NCBI RefSeq assembly: GCF_964340395.1
Contig: NC_135552.1
Location: forward strand, 5,953,994-6,017,993
Source of the DNA: Glandiceps talaboti
Taxonomy: Eukaryota > Hemichordata > Enteropneusta > Spengelidae
Reading direction: 5' to 3'
DNA: 64,000 nucleotides
In this document: in pieces, positions 23,128 to 33,947 of the stretch
Position numbering within the stretch: the first letter of the stretch is position 1
Layout: the number at the start of each line of letters is the position of its first letter
Program-made: the position numbers and the translations under genes
The notes under the pieces: generated by a model
Database searches by the model: none
Seen by the model: the letters and a program-made list of their open reading frames with translations, nothing else
What the model was told of the DNA's origin: nothing

Positions 23128-24802
23128 AACATAATAAGACATCCTCAAGCTTAAGTTATTTCAAAAAAATTAAAAAACCCCACAATAATTACGATTTGGA
23201 ACGTTTTGACATATATTTCGAGCACCGCAAAACCAGTGACGTACGCATGGGTTGTCGTCACGCATACATAAAACGACCATGGTACATAATCCATTTTTTC
23301 TGTTCAAAGATAATAACCTGGCTTGAGTATTGTACGGGCACTTTTTTAACTCATAGATAGATGAAATTAGAAATACCCCCTATCTGCCCTACCGTATGTA
23401 TGTATGTATATGTATGTGTAAATGAATACTTTGAAACCGACATTTTTCGATGTTTAGCCAAGTAAGCTTATTCTTCAATATATCATGAATTACTTCAGAG
23501 ATGCCTCTTACATACAATGAAATCAAAAGATTCTGTAAACAAAATCCCTTGGAAAAGGAAAGTTAGTTTCACCAAGATCTATAATTGAGATTCACCCATT
23601 GTTTTTATGTATTCATATCATTACTACTTTGCCCACGTTAACACACTACCAAAACTTTAAAAAGTACTTATAAGACGAAATGTCATTTACAATGTACTGA
23701 TAACTGGTTTTATTTATGGACATTGGAAAAAAAAAAACACTTTTAAATTGCTATTGATTCACGCGGCATTTTGACTTCTAAAACAAAACACGGGGGTGAT
23801 TATTATGTTTGCGCGAGTTTCTGCAGTCAGAGTATAAGATTGTAAGGGACTTAAATTCATATTCCGGCTTGACATTTAAATACTTTTTCCACAAATTCAG
23901 AGTTTTTTCACGAAAACTTGGTGTACTGCTCTAAGGATTAATAGTTTGCAATGAGGTATTTTAAGTATTGTTAGAAAACTTTAGAAAAAACGGTTCTAAT
24001 GTTTCAAACATTACACCAACAATTAAACATTTTATCCCGCAACTTAAATATTATCACTCGAAAATAAAGTTTGGGCCACACGAATGAAAATTTTCGTTTC
24101 GCAAATTAATTTTCTTCTCCATAAAAAGAATTTATTTGTCACAGAAATTGTAGTTTTTTGCTTTGATATTTCTTTATTGACCCAAGAAATTAATGTTTTG
24201 TCATATGAAATAAAAGTGTTATCCTTTTATTAAATATTTTGCCCTCAAAAATCAGTTATTTATAGCAGAAATTTTCGTCTGTCACCTGTGGGCCGCCGTA
24301 AATGGTGGACACAAACAAACAATTCCAATTTAGTATTATAGACTATTAGCATTATAGGACTAGAAAATGGCCGTTCTTCTCGCACGGGAAATAGATACCA
24401 TGTGTGTAAGTGTTTCGTGTTTCTCAATCAGTTTGTAGGTGTAATGTTACGTGAATTGACACAATTGCTAAATGTCTACGATAATATAGTAAACACACAG
24501 ACTTCCACCCATCAAATACATCTCTTCCTTACGGAAGGAAAACCAAGCCAGCAAAGTCAGAAAACATATGCCTGAACATGGAAGTATAAGGGAAGCCTCC
24601 ATGGTCTCAGTACGGCTCGGACCAAATTAGTTTGCCAAAATTACGGGGAGAACTTAATTACGGAGAAAAATTGTTGTAGTGAGTAGTATTAAGAATAAGT
24701 CATACTACTGCACCACGAATTGAGTATTGACTGACATTAAAGATACTAATCTAACCTGTCTCAAAGATTGATACGTTCGTTTCCCATGTTATCAATCGTT
24801 TG

Positions 24803-24808
24803 TTTATT
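24803..24808 (-). promoter_or_regulatory. Poly(A) signal of ATP-grasp gene A
   Basis: AATAAA on the minus strand, 50 bp after the stop codon in exon 3. The same hexamer follows exon 3 in B (near 30577-30586), C (50743-50748) and D (59714-59723). Confidence 0.6.
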
Positions 24809-24858
24809 CAAAATGTTCAATAATAATGTCAAGTGTACGATTGTCATCCAGCAGGACA

Positions 24859-27800
24859 TCAATCTTCTTCGTACTCTAATTTTGGACTAAACTCTGGTTG
24901 CTTCAATAATTTCCCACAAATATCCATATGTCGCTTGGTAAGATCTAGATAAAAGGAAAAAGAAGTGAATAGCAATTAAGTTAAATGTCTTATAAGTATG
25001 CCCAAGGACAGAGGGGGTTCAGGCCAGGTTTCTTCGATACATAACTGAAACAGCATACCAGCAGCAGCCCAGTTATACATTAAAGTGGCCATATGGATGG
25101 GAATTTGGTATTTATTTTGGATTTTTATTTGATAAAACAGCTTCACTATGTTTTTCTACTTGAAAAAATAATGCGAAAGAACATATACCAAGTCCATGTT
25201 CACATCTCAATAAACGGCAAAACATTAAACAATGTGTAAAATGTTTGTTATTGTACGTACAATAAACTTTTTACGCTTTTTGCATCATTTTGCAATGCAT
25301 TACGTTATGAACATGGACTTAGTATATGTTCTTTCGCATTATTTTTTCAAGTAGAAAAACATAGTGAAGCTGTTTTATCAAATAAAAATCCAAAATAAAT
25401 ACCAAATTCTCATCCATATGGCCACTTTAAGACAAGATTATGCAGTACATTATACCGTGCACAAGCCAGGTTTAACAAACAGTGCGGAATAATTACTCTG
25501 GGCGTTCCATGTCACGACAACGCTGTTGTATTCGAAATACGTCAAAATGTTCAAAATTGCAATTACTTTCCTCGATTTTTTTTTTCATATTCTGGCTATG
25601 ATGTAATTGCATCATTCCCAATATTTTCGTCATTCAGTAGGAAAATATTCATGACCTTAGGTCACTCATAATATCCTTGGCTGAACGGAGAAAAATATTG
25701 GGGAATAATATCTAAGTGTAAAGTCCCAACCACACTGTCCATTTTATAGCGTATGCAAATTCAATGGTCTTATTTAGCACAACTCAGCCATCTGGTAGGT
25801 TAATATGCGAATGCCTACTGATTTACAAACGACTGGTAGTCTAATTATAACATAATAATTTACTTTTTACCAAGTAAAACACAAACTAAACACTCACTAA
25901 TTTATATACATAGAAAATAAGTTTGGCTAGGGTCAAACGTGGCAAGGTGTACATGCTTTGCTAAATATGTCACCACTTTGTGACTCAATTTGTAAAATTG
26001 ACCCCTCCCCTCCGAGTCCCATTCATCTGTTCCCCCCCCCCCCATCTATAACTACTGAAGGTTCATGGGTTAAGACTACGGCCATTGAAAAAACAGAGTT
26101 ATGTGATTGTTAAAAGGGGTAAGATATGAACAGCTAAACACTTTTAAAGTTGGGTTCATGTATAAGTAAATGCAAAATGTGTGTACATACATTTATGGAG
26201 ACAGACATGGACATTTTTATTACCTGTGTATGTACTGCCTGTGATGGTCACAAAACCAAGAGTTGTACCCCCTTCTCCAACTGATGTTATTTCCTCACCA
26301 GGCTTATACACTGGAATAACTTCTCCAATTTCCGCTGCTTTCTCAAAATCAAATAGGTCTTCTGCTTTACCTGTGGCAAGTGTGGTAATAAAACCACACA
26401 TGCCATCAAGACCACTTGAAACGGGCGGCTTTGGTTCAACACACCTGTTAATGTTTAGCAAGGTTGCACACTGGTCGGCATTTTCAACACAGCTACGATT
26501 TAGAGGTGATGTAGATGAATTCATCCGGGGGTTGACCTCCAACACCTTGATATCACCGTTGGGCAACAGAAAGAATTCTATATTGAAAAACTGTTTGTCA
26601 AAACCCTTAGCAATGGCTTTTCTAACTGTGGCGTCGTACAATGCCCACAGTCTTTCTGCAAGATAGGGATTCGTCTCCGAACGTAGAAGTACTTCGCCTT
26701 TCATTGACAAAGGGTGACTTTTCCAGAACGTAATTTCAAGCAGGACGAAGTGATAGACCTTTCTATTGAAGACGCATCCTTCTGCACATAACACTTTTTT
26801 ATCCATGACATGTTCCTCTAAGATGAGGCAGTTCTTTACAAGGTACGGGTACATTTCTGAGTTGGCATATTTATCCATGAATGACTTGGTAAAACCATGC
26901 ATACTATGACTTTGACTTTGAGACCATGTTGTTAAGTAGTTCTGTATGTCATTTACTGACGAGACACGTTTTACTCCAAATGATGCAGTATCAGTGCATG
27001 GCTTCAGAAATCCTTTACCTCCCATTGCAGCTAGAGCTTCTTTTAACATGTTTTCATCTGCTTCGTCAACATCTATGATGGTGTAATTTAGCGTCGCTTC
27101 CTTCGGGTCAAGATACATACGTGTGTAGTACTTGTGGAATGACAGTAATACGGACTCCAACGAGGGTCCTGTGATGTGGAGAAACATTTCCGCTAAGGTA
27201 GCATGTACCAAGGCACCAATATCATCCATACTTATAACTTGTTGTATTCCATTACTGCGTATAACCTCGGCACACCGCTCGATGTATTGGAGCAGATCCT
27301 GTTCTTTGTCCCATTTAACTTTATAAAAATCAAACTCTTCTTTGGTACCATTTGGGATAGCATCGATTCTGGAACCAATGCAACGGTCCTTAAATTCACA
27401 GCACACCATCAATACGGCTGATATGTTCGATTTGGCTTTGTCGTTGCCTTCTTTGGTGTGTGAATCCATCATTTCTGTATACAAAATTCAAAACAAATAT
27501 GAGAATACAATGTACCATCAGCTGCACATTAGTATGTGACCAGGCTATGGTAGCAAACTAAGATAGCAAAAAAATATCAATGACACAGTACGTAATCATT
27601 AAGCACCTACATACCACAGCTTCTTTTAAGAAAACCATTTTGTTAAAACAATTCTCGCCTCAGAAATAGCAACCCTGCAACTCACCTAAATGACATATAT
27701 ATGACCCATGGGTGTGAACGAGCTAATGATCCTCGTAACCGAGTTTGGGAGAAGCTCTATTGCAAAATCATCAACTCACCTTGACTGTCTTTAGTCTTGA

Positions 27801-27942
27801 GAGAAGACGTTTTGAAGTTCGCAGCGTAATCGTCGATGAGTGATATCACCAATGCGATCTCAGTGGCTATAATGTATCGGTCAATATGTTCTGGCAATAT
27901 AGTGCTTCGGTTATATGCATCACAATTGCGACTACCCCTCAT
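24859..27942 (-). CDS. ATP-grasp domain enzyme, copy A (intact)
   Basis: Three exons: 27942-27780 (163 nt), 27474-26224 (1251 nt) and 24944-24859 (86 nt). They join at GTGAGT/TATACAG and GTAATA/ATCTAG splice sites, both phase 1, to give 499 residues. Residues about 70-170 form a pre-ATP-grasp Rossmann-like domain (QQVISMDDIGALVH). The ATP-grasp fold follows, with GFLKP (Lys212, the usual nucleotide-binding lysine), a CLILEEHV strand, and FFNIEFF with KVLEVNPR (Glu354, Glu367, Asn369), the usual Mg-ATP ligands. ATP-grasp ligases join a carboxylate to an amine or thiol through an acyl-phosphate. Carnosine synthase is an animal relative of the superfamily, but the substrate here is unknown. No signal peptide or membrane segment is evident, so a cytosolic enzyme is likely. 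This is the only copy open from start to stop. Confidence 0.85.
25084..25426. mobile_element. 343 bp palindromic MITE with TTAA target duplication
   Basis: It begins AGTGGCCATATGGATG and ends in the inverted copy, with arms of about 170 bp around a short loop. TTAA flanks it on both sides (25080-25083 and 25427-25430). Units B, C and D have the uninserted sequence ATACATTAAGACAAG at this spot in intron 2. TTAA duplications are typical of piggyBac and Kolobok superfamilies; the family of this element is not determined. Confidence 0.9.
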
Positions 27943-28610
27943 TATAAAATGAACTAAGCCATGACCTAAAAGATAACCTTGGCCTCCGTCCTTTTGCTTT
28001 GTTAATTGAAATGAGTGCGGAGTGGACTAGCTACGCAGCAATGAAGGACTCACAACAACAGGTAAAGCGGGACACAACATTTAAATATGGTGACAATGAA
28101 CACCTTTCGAAAAACGTTCACACTATAGTATGTATGAATAGTTAACAGAAATAACAACCCTGTATTTCACCTAAATGCCTTGAGTATGAATCATAGTGTG
28201 ACTGAGATAACGATCCTCGTAACCGAATTTGGGAGATGTCTTGTCCAAACGCATGAACTCGCTTTGACTGTGGATTTTTGAAGTTCGTAGCGTTATCGTC
28301 AGTGAGTGATATTACCAATGTGACCTCGGTGGTTATAATTGTTCATCAATATGTTCTGACTATGCTAATGCAAATTGCAAATTTCACAAATTGCGACTAC
28401 CTCTCACTATGAAATGAACTAAGCACCGGTACCGACACAAAAAATTCGTAATTTGGAAGAATGAATATTACTGACGAATGCAGTAATGAAGAACTCACTA
28501 CAACTAGGCCATGTACTGATAACGTGGGACACAACATTGAAAGATATAGTGATAGTGAACACACAGTGTTGGAAAAGCTGTCACACTTTACTACATGGAA
28601 TAGAGAACAC
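27660..28610 (-). repeat. Exon 1 region duplicated in tandem, second copy degenerate
   Basis: The segment containing exon 1 (about 27660-28130) is followed upstream by a diverged copy (about 28135-28610). Shared landmarks are the GTAACCGA block, the exon body, GACTACC-CTCA-TATGAAATGAACTAAGC, and GGACACAACATT. The upstream copy begins ATGAGAGGTAGTCGC but reaches a TGA after seven codons, so it no longer encodes the exon. The same pair occurs in the other units, so this duplication predates the array. Confidence 0.65.
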
Positions 28611-28738
28611 TTCTACGCCACTGCAACATTATGAAATAAAAAGGCAATCTTTACGGTTGAAATAAAAAGCATTGAATCGAATCAAGAAACAATGTGATGC
28701 ATTAAAGAAAATATATGTGTACTGCAGACTGCAATTAC

Positions 28739-28826
28739 CTTGAGGCATACAAAGAATCTCAAAGCGAATAAAGGAGGCCGTCATTAAACATGAGAGTTCG
28801 ATGAGAGCTCTGATAACCAAAGCCAA
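28739..28826 (-). other. Possible alternative first exon of ATP-grasp gene A
   Basis: An ATG opens 29 codons (MALVIRALIELSCLMTASF...) and runs to CAAG followed by GTAATTG, a plausible 5' splice site. The exon would end in phase 1, as exon 1 does, so it could splice directly to exon 2 and give a different, more hydrophobic N-terminus. Unit B keeps the same frame (48923-49010). Unit C has TGT changed to TGA in it (near 56537). No transcript evidence is available, and the match may be chance. Confidence 0.3.
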
Positions 28827-30192
28827 AGTGACCCCCCAGTAACGACCTCATTTTCGACAATGACCCCTTCACACACACACCACTGTATATTTTAACATAG
28901 CATTTTATAGGTCGCACTGTGAGATGTTATTATCACACCATATGAATATAATGGAATATTGCTATTTATTACTAGACCACTAAACACATTACTTTTGGTA
29001 AAATTTAGTTTTCTTTGTACATGTTTATCTAGAATCTATGGAACATGTAATATCGTCAGGGTATCTCAGTACACAGCCTAAAGCCATGGGAGACTATCAT
29101 TACTTGCAGTTAATACAACTTTTTCTATTAAAATTATTTTTTTACAAATGTTAACCAGAAAGCAACATAAATTAATTTCTGATAATGATATTGCTACCTA
29201 TGGTATATATACCTGTTTGTGTTATTATACACTGCTGCTGAAAAAAACATGGTACGGATGGTTTGGTACGGAAGGTACAACATACTTACCACTGCCATTT
29301 CGGTAATAGAGAGTCAAATCCAAAGATTCGTATTGCTCATTGCCACTGACAGGGATAAATACTAATTGCGATCATTAGACTAAACACTAATTGCTACCTA
29401 AGTGCAAATGTATAATTTATTTTTTTTAGTTAAATAGATATGCATTTGCAGAGATGTGTAACTGCTGATAATCCAGTCCAGTAAGAATTTAATACAGCGC
29501 CCTCAAGTCTCTGGTTTTGTTCATTCGTAATGTAAACAATGTTGTCAATAACAATAGAAGCCGTTTTGATCAATTGTTCAGCTTCGCGACATCTTCACCC
29601 CCCAAATGTAGGTATATATTTATTATTGACTTTATTGATACTAGCGATCATTGAGCATTATCATTATGGTTACTGATTACCAAGATTAGTTTTCAAATGA
29701 TGAATCAGATATTTCAATGCACAGGAAATCTACAGTATGTGGGAACCACTTGTCACTTGTTTCTCATCTTATTACACATATAACAAGTTGCATTTCATTT
29801 TCTACGTTCGAAAGCAACAAAAATTTGAGATATTGTTATTTTCTGAAAGCAAAATCTACCTCGTGATCATTTTCAAAAGCAAAGAAACTTTGCCTGACTG
29901 GAATGAAAGTTGTCGTTCGTTTTCTTAAATCTAACAGATTATATCTCGAGATCATATTTTAGCCCATCCAAAACAAAATATAGACACATTTAATTTCGAG
30001 ATATCATTTCCGTTTAAAAACTAAATAAAATAAAACAAAGCAAAATATAACAGTCTCAAACCATTTACGTGTATATTTAGGATTTCTAAAATACTACATT
30101 ACACCCACGCGATACTTGTTACATTTTAATAGCTTATTAAAATTTGGAGGTGTACAGTGTTCGTAAAACAATTTCCAAACTTTCGCCTAATA
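28827..30192. other. 5' flank of unit A, no gene
   Basis: Non-coding sequence repeated in units B, C and D (for example 49011-50370). A 63-codon plus-strand frame at 29737 recurs in all copies, but only because the DNA is duplicated. Confidence 0.5.
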
Positions 30193-30636
30193 GTTTGTAG
30201 GTGTAATGTTACGTGAATTGACACAATTGCTAAATGTCTACGATAATATAGTAAACACACAGACTTCCACCCACCAAATACATCTCTTCCTTACGGAAGG
30301 AAAACCAAGCCAGCAAAGTCAGAAAACATATGCCTGAACATGGAAGCATAAGGGAAGCCTCCATGGTCTCAAAAATGAAATGCAAGAGTACGGCTCGGAC
30401 CAAATTAGTTTGCCAAAATTACGAGGGGAACTTAATTACGGAGAAAAATTGTTGTGGTGAGTAGTATTAAGAATAAGTCACACTACTGCACCACGAATTG
30501 AATAGTGACTGACATTAAAGATACTAATCTAACCTGTCTCAAAGATTGATACGTTCGTTTCCCATGTTATCAATCGTTTATTTATTCAAAATGTTCAATG
30601 ATAATGTCAAGTGTACGATTGTCATCCAGCAGGATA

Positions 30637-30722
30637 TCAATCTTCTTCGTACTCTAATTTTGGACTAAACTCTGGTTGCTTCAATAATTTCCCACAAATA
30701 TCCATATGTCGCTTGGTAAGAT
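30637..30722 (-). pseudogene. Exon 3 of ATP-grasp copy B
   Basis: An intact 86 nt terminal exon (28 residues, ending KLEYEED and TGA) with an ATCTAG 3' splice site. It belongs to the gene whose exon 2 now lies at 47393-48093. A 516 bp element and, inside that, a 14.9 kb transposon have moved the two exons almost 17 kb apart. Confidence 0.8.
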
Positions 30723-31036
30723 CTAGATGAAAGGAAAAAGAAGTGAATAGCAGTTAAGTTAAAGGTCTTATAAGTATGCCCAAGGACAGAGGGTTCAGGC
30801 CAGGTTTCTTCGATACATTACTGAAACAGCATACTGCAGCCCAGTTATACATTAAGACAAGATTATGCAGTACATTATACCGTGCACAAGCCAGGTATAA
30901 CAAACAGTGCGGTATAATTACTCTGGGCGTTCCATGTCACGACAACGCTGTTGTATTCGAAATACGTCAAAATGTTCAAAATTGCAATTACTTTCCTCGA
31001 TTTTTTTTCATATTCTGGCTATGATGTAATTGCATC

Positions 31037-31175
31037 ATTCCCAATATTTTCGTCATTCAGTAGGAAAATATTCATGACCTAAGGGTTGTCACTACTCGTC
31101 TACCGATTCGTAGTGACAGGGCCCCTTAGGTCACTCATAATTTCCTTGGCTGAACGGAGAAAAATATTGGGGAAT
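31037..31175. repeat. Hairpin element in intron 2 (unit B; also C and D)
   Basis: Arms ATTCCCAATATTTTCGTCAT and its mirror enclose GACCTAAGGG...TTGTCACTAC and GTAGTGACAGGG...CCTTAGGTC. The same copy lies at 51207-51345 (C) and 60174-60312 (D). In A (25615-25705) the arms remain but about 45 bp of loop, between CCTTAGG motifs, is missing. Confidence 0.6.
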
Positions 31176-31935
31176 AATATTTAAGTGTAAAGTCTCAACC
31201 ACACTGTCCATTTTATAGCGTATGCAAATTCAATAGTCTTATTTAGCACAACTCAGCAATCTGGTAGGTTAATATGCGAATGCCTACTGATTTACAAACG
31301 ACTGGTAGTCTAATTATAACATAATAATTTACTTTTTACCAAGTAAAACACAAACTAAACACTCACTAATTTATATACATAGAAAATAAGTTTGGCTAGG
31401 GTCAAACGTGGCAAGGTGTACATGCTTTGCTAAATATGTCACCACTTTGTGACTCAATTTGTAAAATTGACCCCTCCCCTCCGAGTCCCATTCATTACTG
31501 GGACAAGCCATTAGCCAAGCAAGTTGACTTGTTATCAAAGAGTACCAATATTTACACATGTGATGATGGGCTCTTACATAACACAAGTAAACAGCTGTAA
31601 AACCTCTATTCGGCCGTCTGCATGGACTGCAATTGAGGCAAACCTTATCTCCGTCTTATATAAGTTGTTATCAATTTATTAGGCTATTATAAGTAACGCT
31701 ACAAACAGCTTTAGAGATGCAAACAACTTTTATGACACCCGTTTTCGCCAGGCAAACCCGCGGGTTTGTTGCACTTGGACCGCTAATGGTCTGTTCCTCC
31801 CCCCATCTATAACTACTGAAGGTTCATGGGTTAAGACTACGGACATTGAAAAAACAGAGTTATGTGATTGTTAAAAGAGGTAAGATATGAACAGCTAAAC
31901 ACTTTTAAAGTTGGGTTCATGTATAAGTAAATGCA

Positions 31936-32364
31936 TAGTCTATCAGCTAGCCCTCGGATGTTCTTCCGATAAAATACGACACACAGCCGAACAACGCTAT
32001 CGAGGATGGAACATCCGAGGTCTAGCGAATGTCATCAGGATATAAATAACTGCCAATCAGAGAACCGTATTAGCGACAAGCACAAACAGAGGACAATAGC
32101 TAAATTTTCATGCATATTCATCCTCAGGAGGGGCTTGTAAAAATAACCACCAATGCGTTAACTAAAATGTGTGAATGACAACGTCTACACACTCATCAAA
32201 CACAATTACCATAAACTGATAAGACATAGTAATGACATAAATGTGTTTGTCAACATCTCCATGCAGAGATTGAATATATTAAAGTATACATATGCATATA
32301 TGGCCCAACCCACCGCTTATCGTAATCTCAATGGAATGTCCGGTTTGAAAATGACATTCGCTAG
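31936..32364. mobile_element. Left part of 516 bp TIR element in unit B (split by CACTA insertion)
   Basis: It starts TAGTCTATCAGCTAGCCC next to the 9 bp target copy GTAAATGCA (31927-31935). The element is cut at 32364 by the 14.9 kb transposon and resumes at 47248-47334, followed by the second GTAAATGCA (47335-47343). Unit D has the unsplit version. Confidence 0.88.
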
Positions 32365-32680
32365 CACTGTGTGAAAAGGGCTGAATCCATCATGGATTCC
32401 TTTAGATTCTATGCTGGATACTGTAAGAATCCAGCAGAATCCTGTGGTATATGTTATGGATTCTGTAGAGAATCCATCAACTATCCAATGGTGGATTCCC
32501 TTGGATATGGAACATTTAGAATCCATTGTTCTATCCAGTACTGGATTCTGCTGGATTCCGAAGAAAGTCATGAATGAATAGAAATGGAGGTCAATCCTTA
32601 AAATCAATATTAAAATAATGAATATTCATATCTAAATGAGAATCCTTCTCAATATCCACTACTGGATTCTGGCAATTAAA
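32365..32680. repeat. Left terminus and subterminal repeats of the CACTA-like element
   Basis: After the 12 bp terminal repeat, GAATCCA or TGGATTC and close variants occur about ten times (near 32383, 32393, 32419, 32456, 32474, 32492, 32519, 32541, 32550 and 32665). In known CACTA elements such repeats bind the element's own DNA-binding protein. Confidence 0.8.
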
Positions 32681-33947
32681 TATTATCCCTATATTCATCA
32701 ATATTCATATTAAGAGTCTCATTTCTGTCATGGATGGCAAGGGGTCTCTTTCATGGTTATGTGCATAGGCACGTCTGCTTGACATTTGAATGATAAAATA
32801 TTGGGTTCATTCTCACTCTTCTTTAGATCTAGTTTTTATCACCATATTTTTTCCAAATGGTAATCAATGACAGCGAGTTCCTTTATCCTGCAGGTAACTC
32901 TTTTACAACTATTTTATTCTCTGTATGTTTGTAGCTCACACTCAATGCAATCAACTATAACAACACTCACACAATATCACAAATTAACAAAAACTTGATA
33001 AACACAGGTAAGTTATATTGAATTCCCGTAATATTTATTACAAAAAAAAATAAAAATAGCAAAAGACATTACACAATCAAAAGAGCTCGACCAATTTTTT
33101 TTCATCATTCCATTGTATTTAAACCTTGTACTTGATATTTCGCAATATTTATAATTGTCAACAAAATACCTCAACATGCCTCACCTCGCTTGTACTCAAA
33201 GCAGTCCCGGTATGATCACTGACTAGTCGTGCTTGAATACAGAGTAATCTGGGACTCGATTCTGACAATTGTCCCTACTATTTGTTTAGAGTCAAGTCAG
33301 CAATATAGACTCGTGCACCGCCTGTCGTATGTAAGCAGGGCTAACCACTGGCATGACCAGAGAGAACCTTTTCGGATTTACATGTAAAACGGGGAAAGAT
33401 ACGAAAAACATAATGCAAAGTTGTAATTATTTTAATTATTTTTACTTGCCAAATATTTGCATTTTGGAAATGGCAAGACACGTTCATGTCTTTTTACATT
33501 GCTTGTTTGATGTCAATAGTGTCTTTTGAAAAGTGGCAGTTTACTTAAAGTCTTGTGGACTGATTTCCAATATGGTGTCAGTCATAATGCTCGTTAACAT
33601 ATTAATCCTTTTTTACAAATTACAAAAAAAAATCATCAAAAATAGAAAAGAAGACGTGCTGACTTGAAATTAACAAATCTGAGTAAGCTACCCTCTGTGC
33701 ATCAACACACAAAGCAATCTGACAAGTAGTATTTGAGGAGATGATGAAAATATCATTTTTGAAAAAAAAATCATAAAAAATTTAAAAAATACAGATCAAC
33801 TTGGCATGAACAAATCTGAATAGCCTCATCCCAGGGAACATGCACACCAAATATCAAAGTATTCTGGCCGTTACTTTCGGAGAAGATGATGAAAATAAAA
33901 AAAGTTGACGGACACCTATGATTCACCTATACGTCTATACTCTATAC

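Noticed and set aside
26181-26666. 161-codon plus-strand frame opposite ATP-grasp exon 2 (also at 47536, 52133 and 61809)
   Set aside because: An antisense shadow of the conserved exon; it recurs only because the DNA is duplicated.
31371-31586. 71-codon minus-strand frame repeated in units B, C and D
   Set aside because: It lies within intron 2 and is preserved only by recent duplication; deleted in A.
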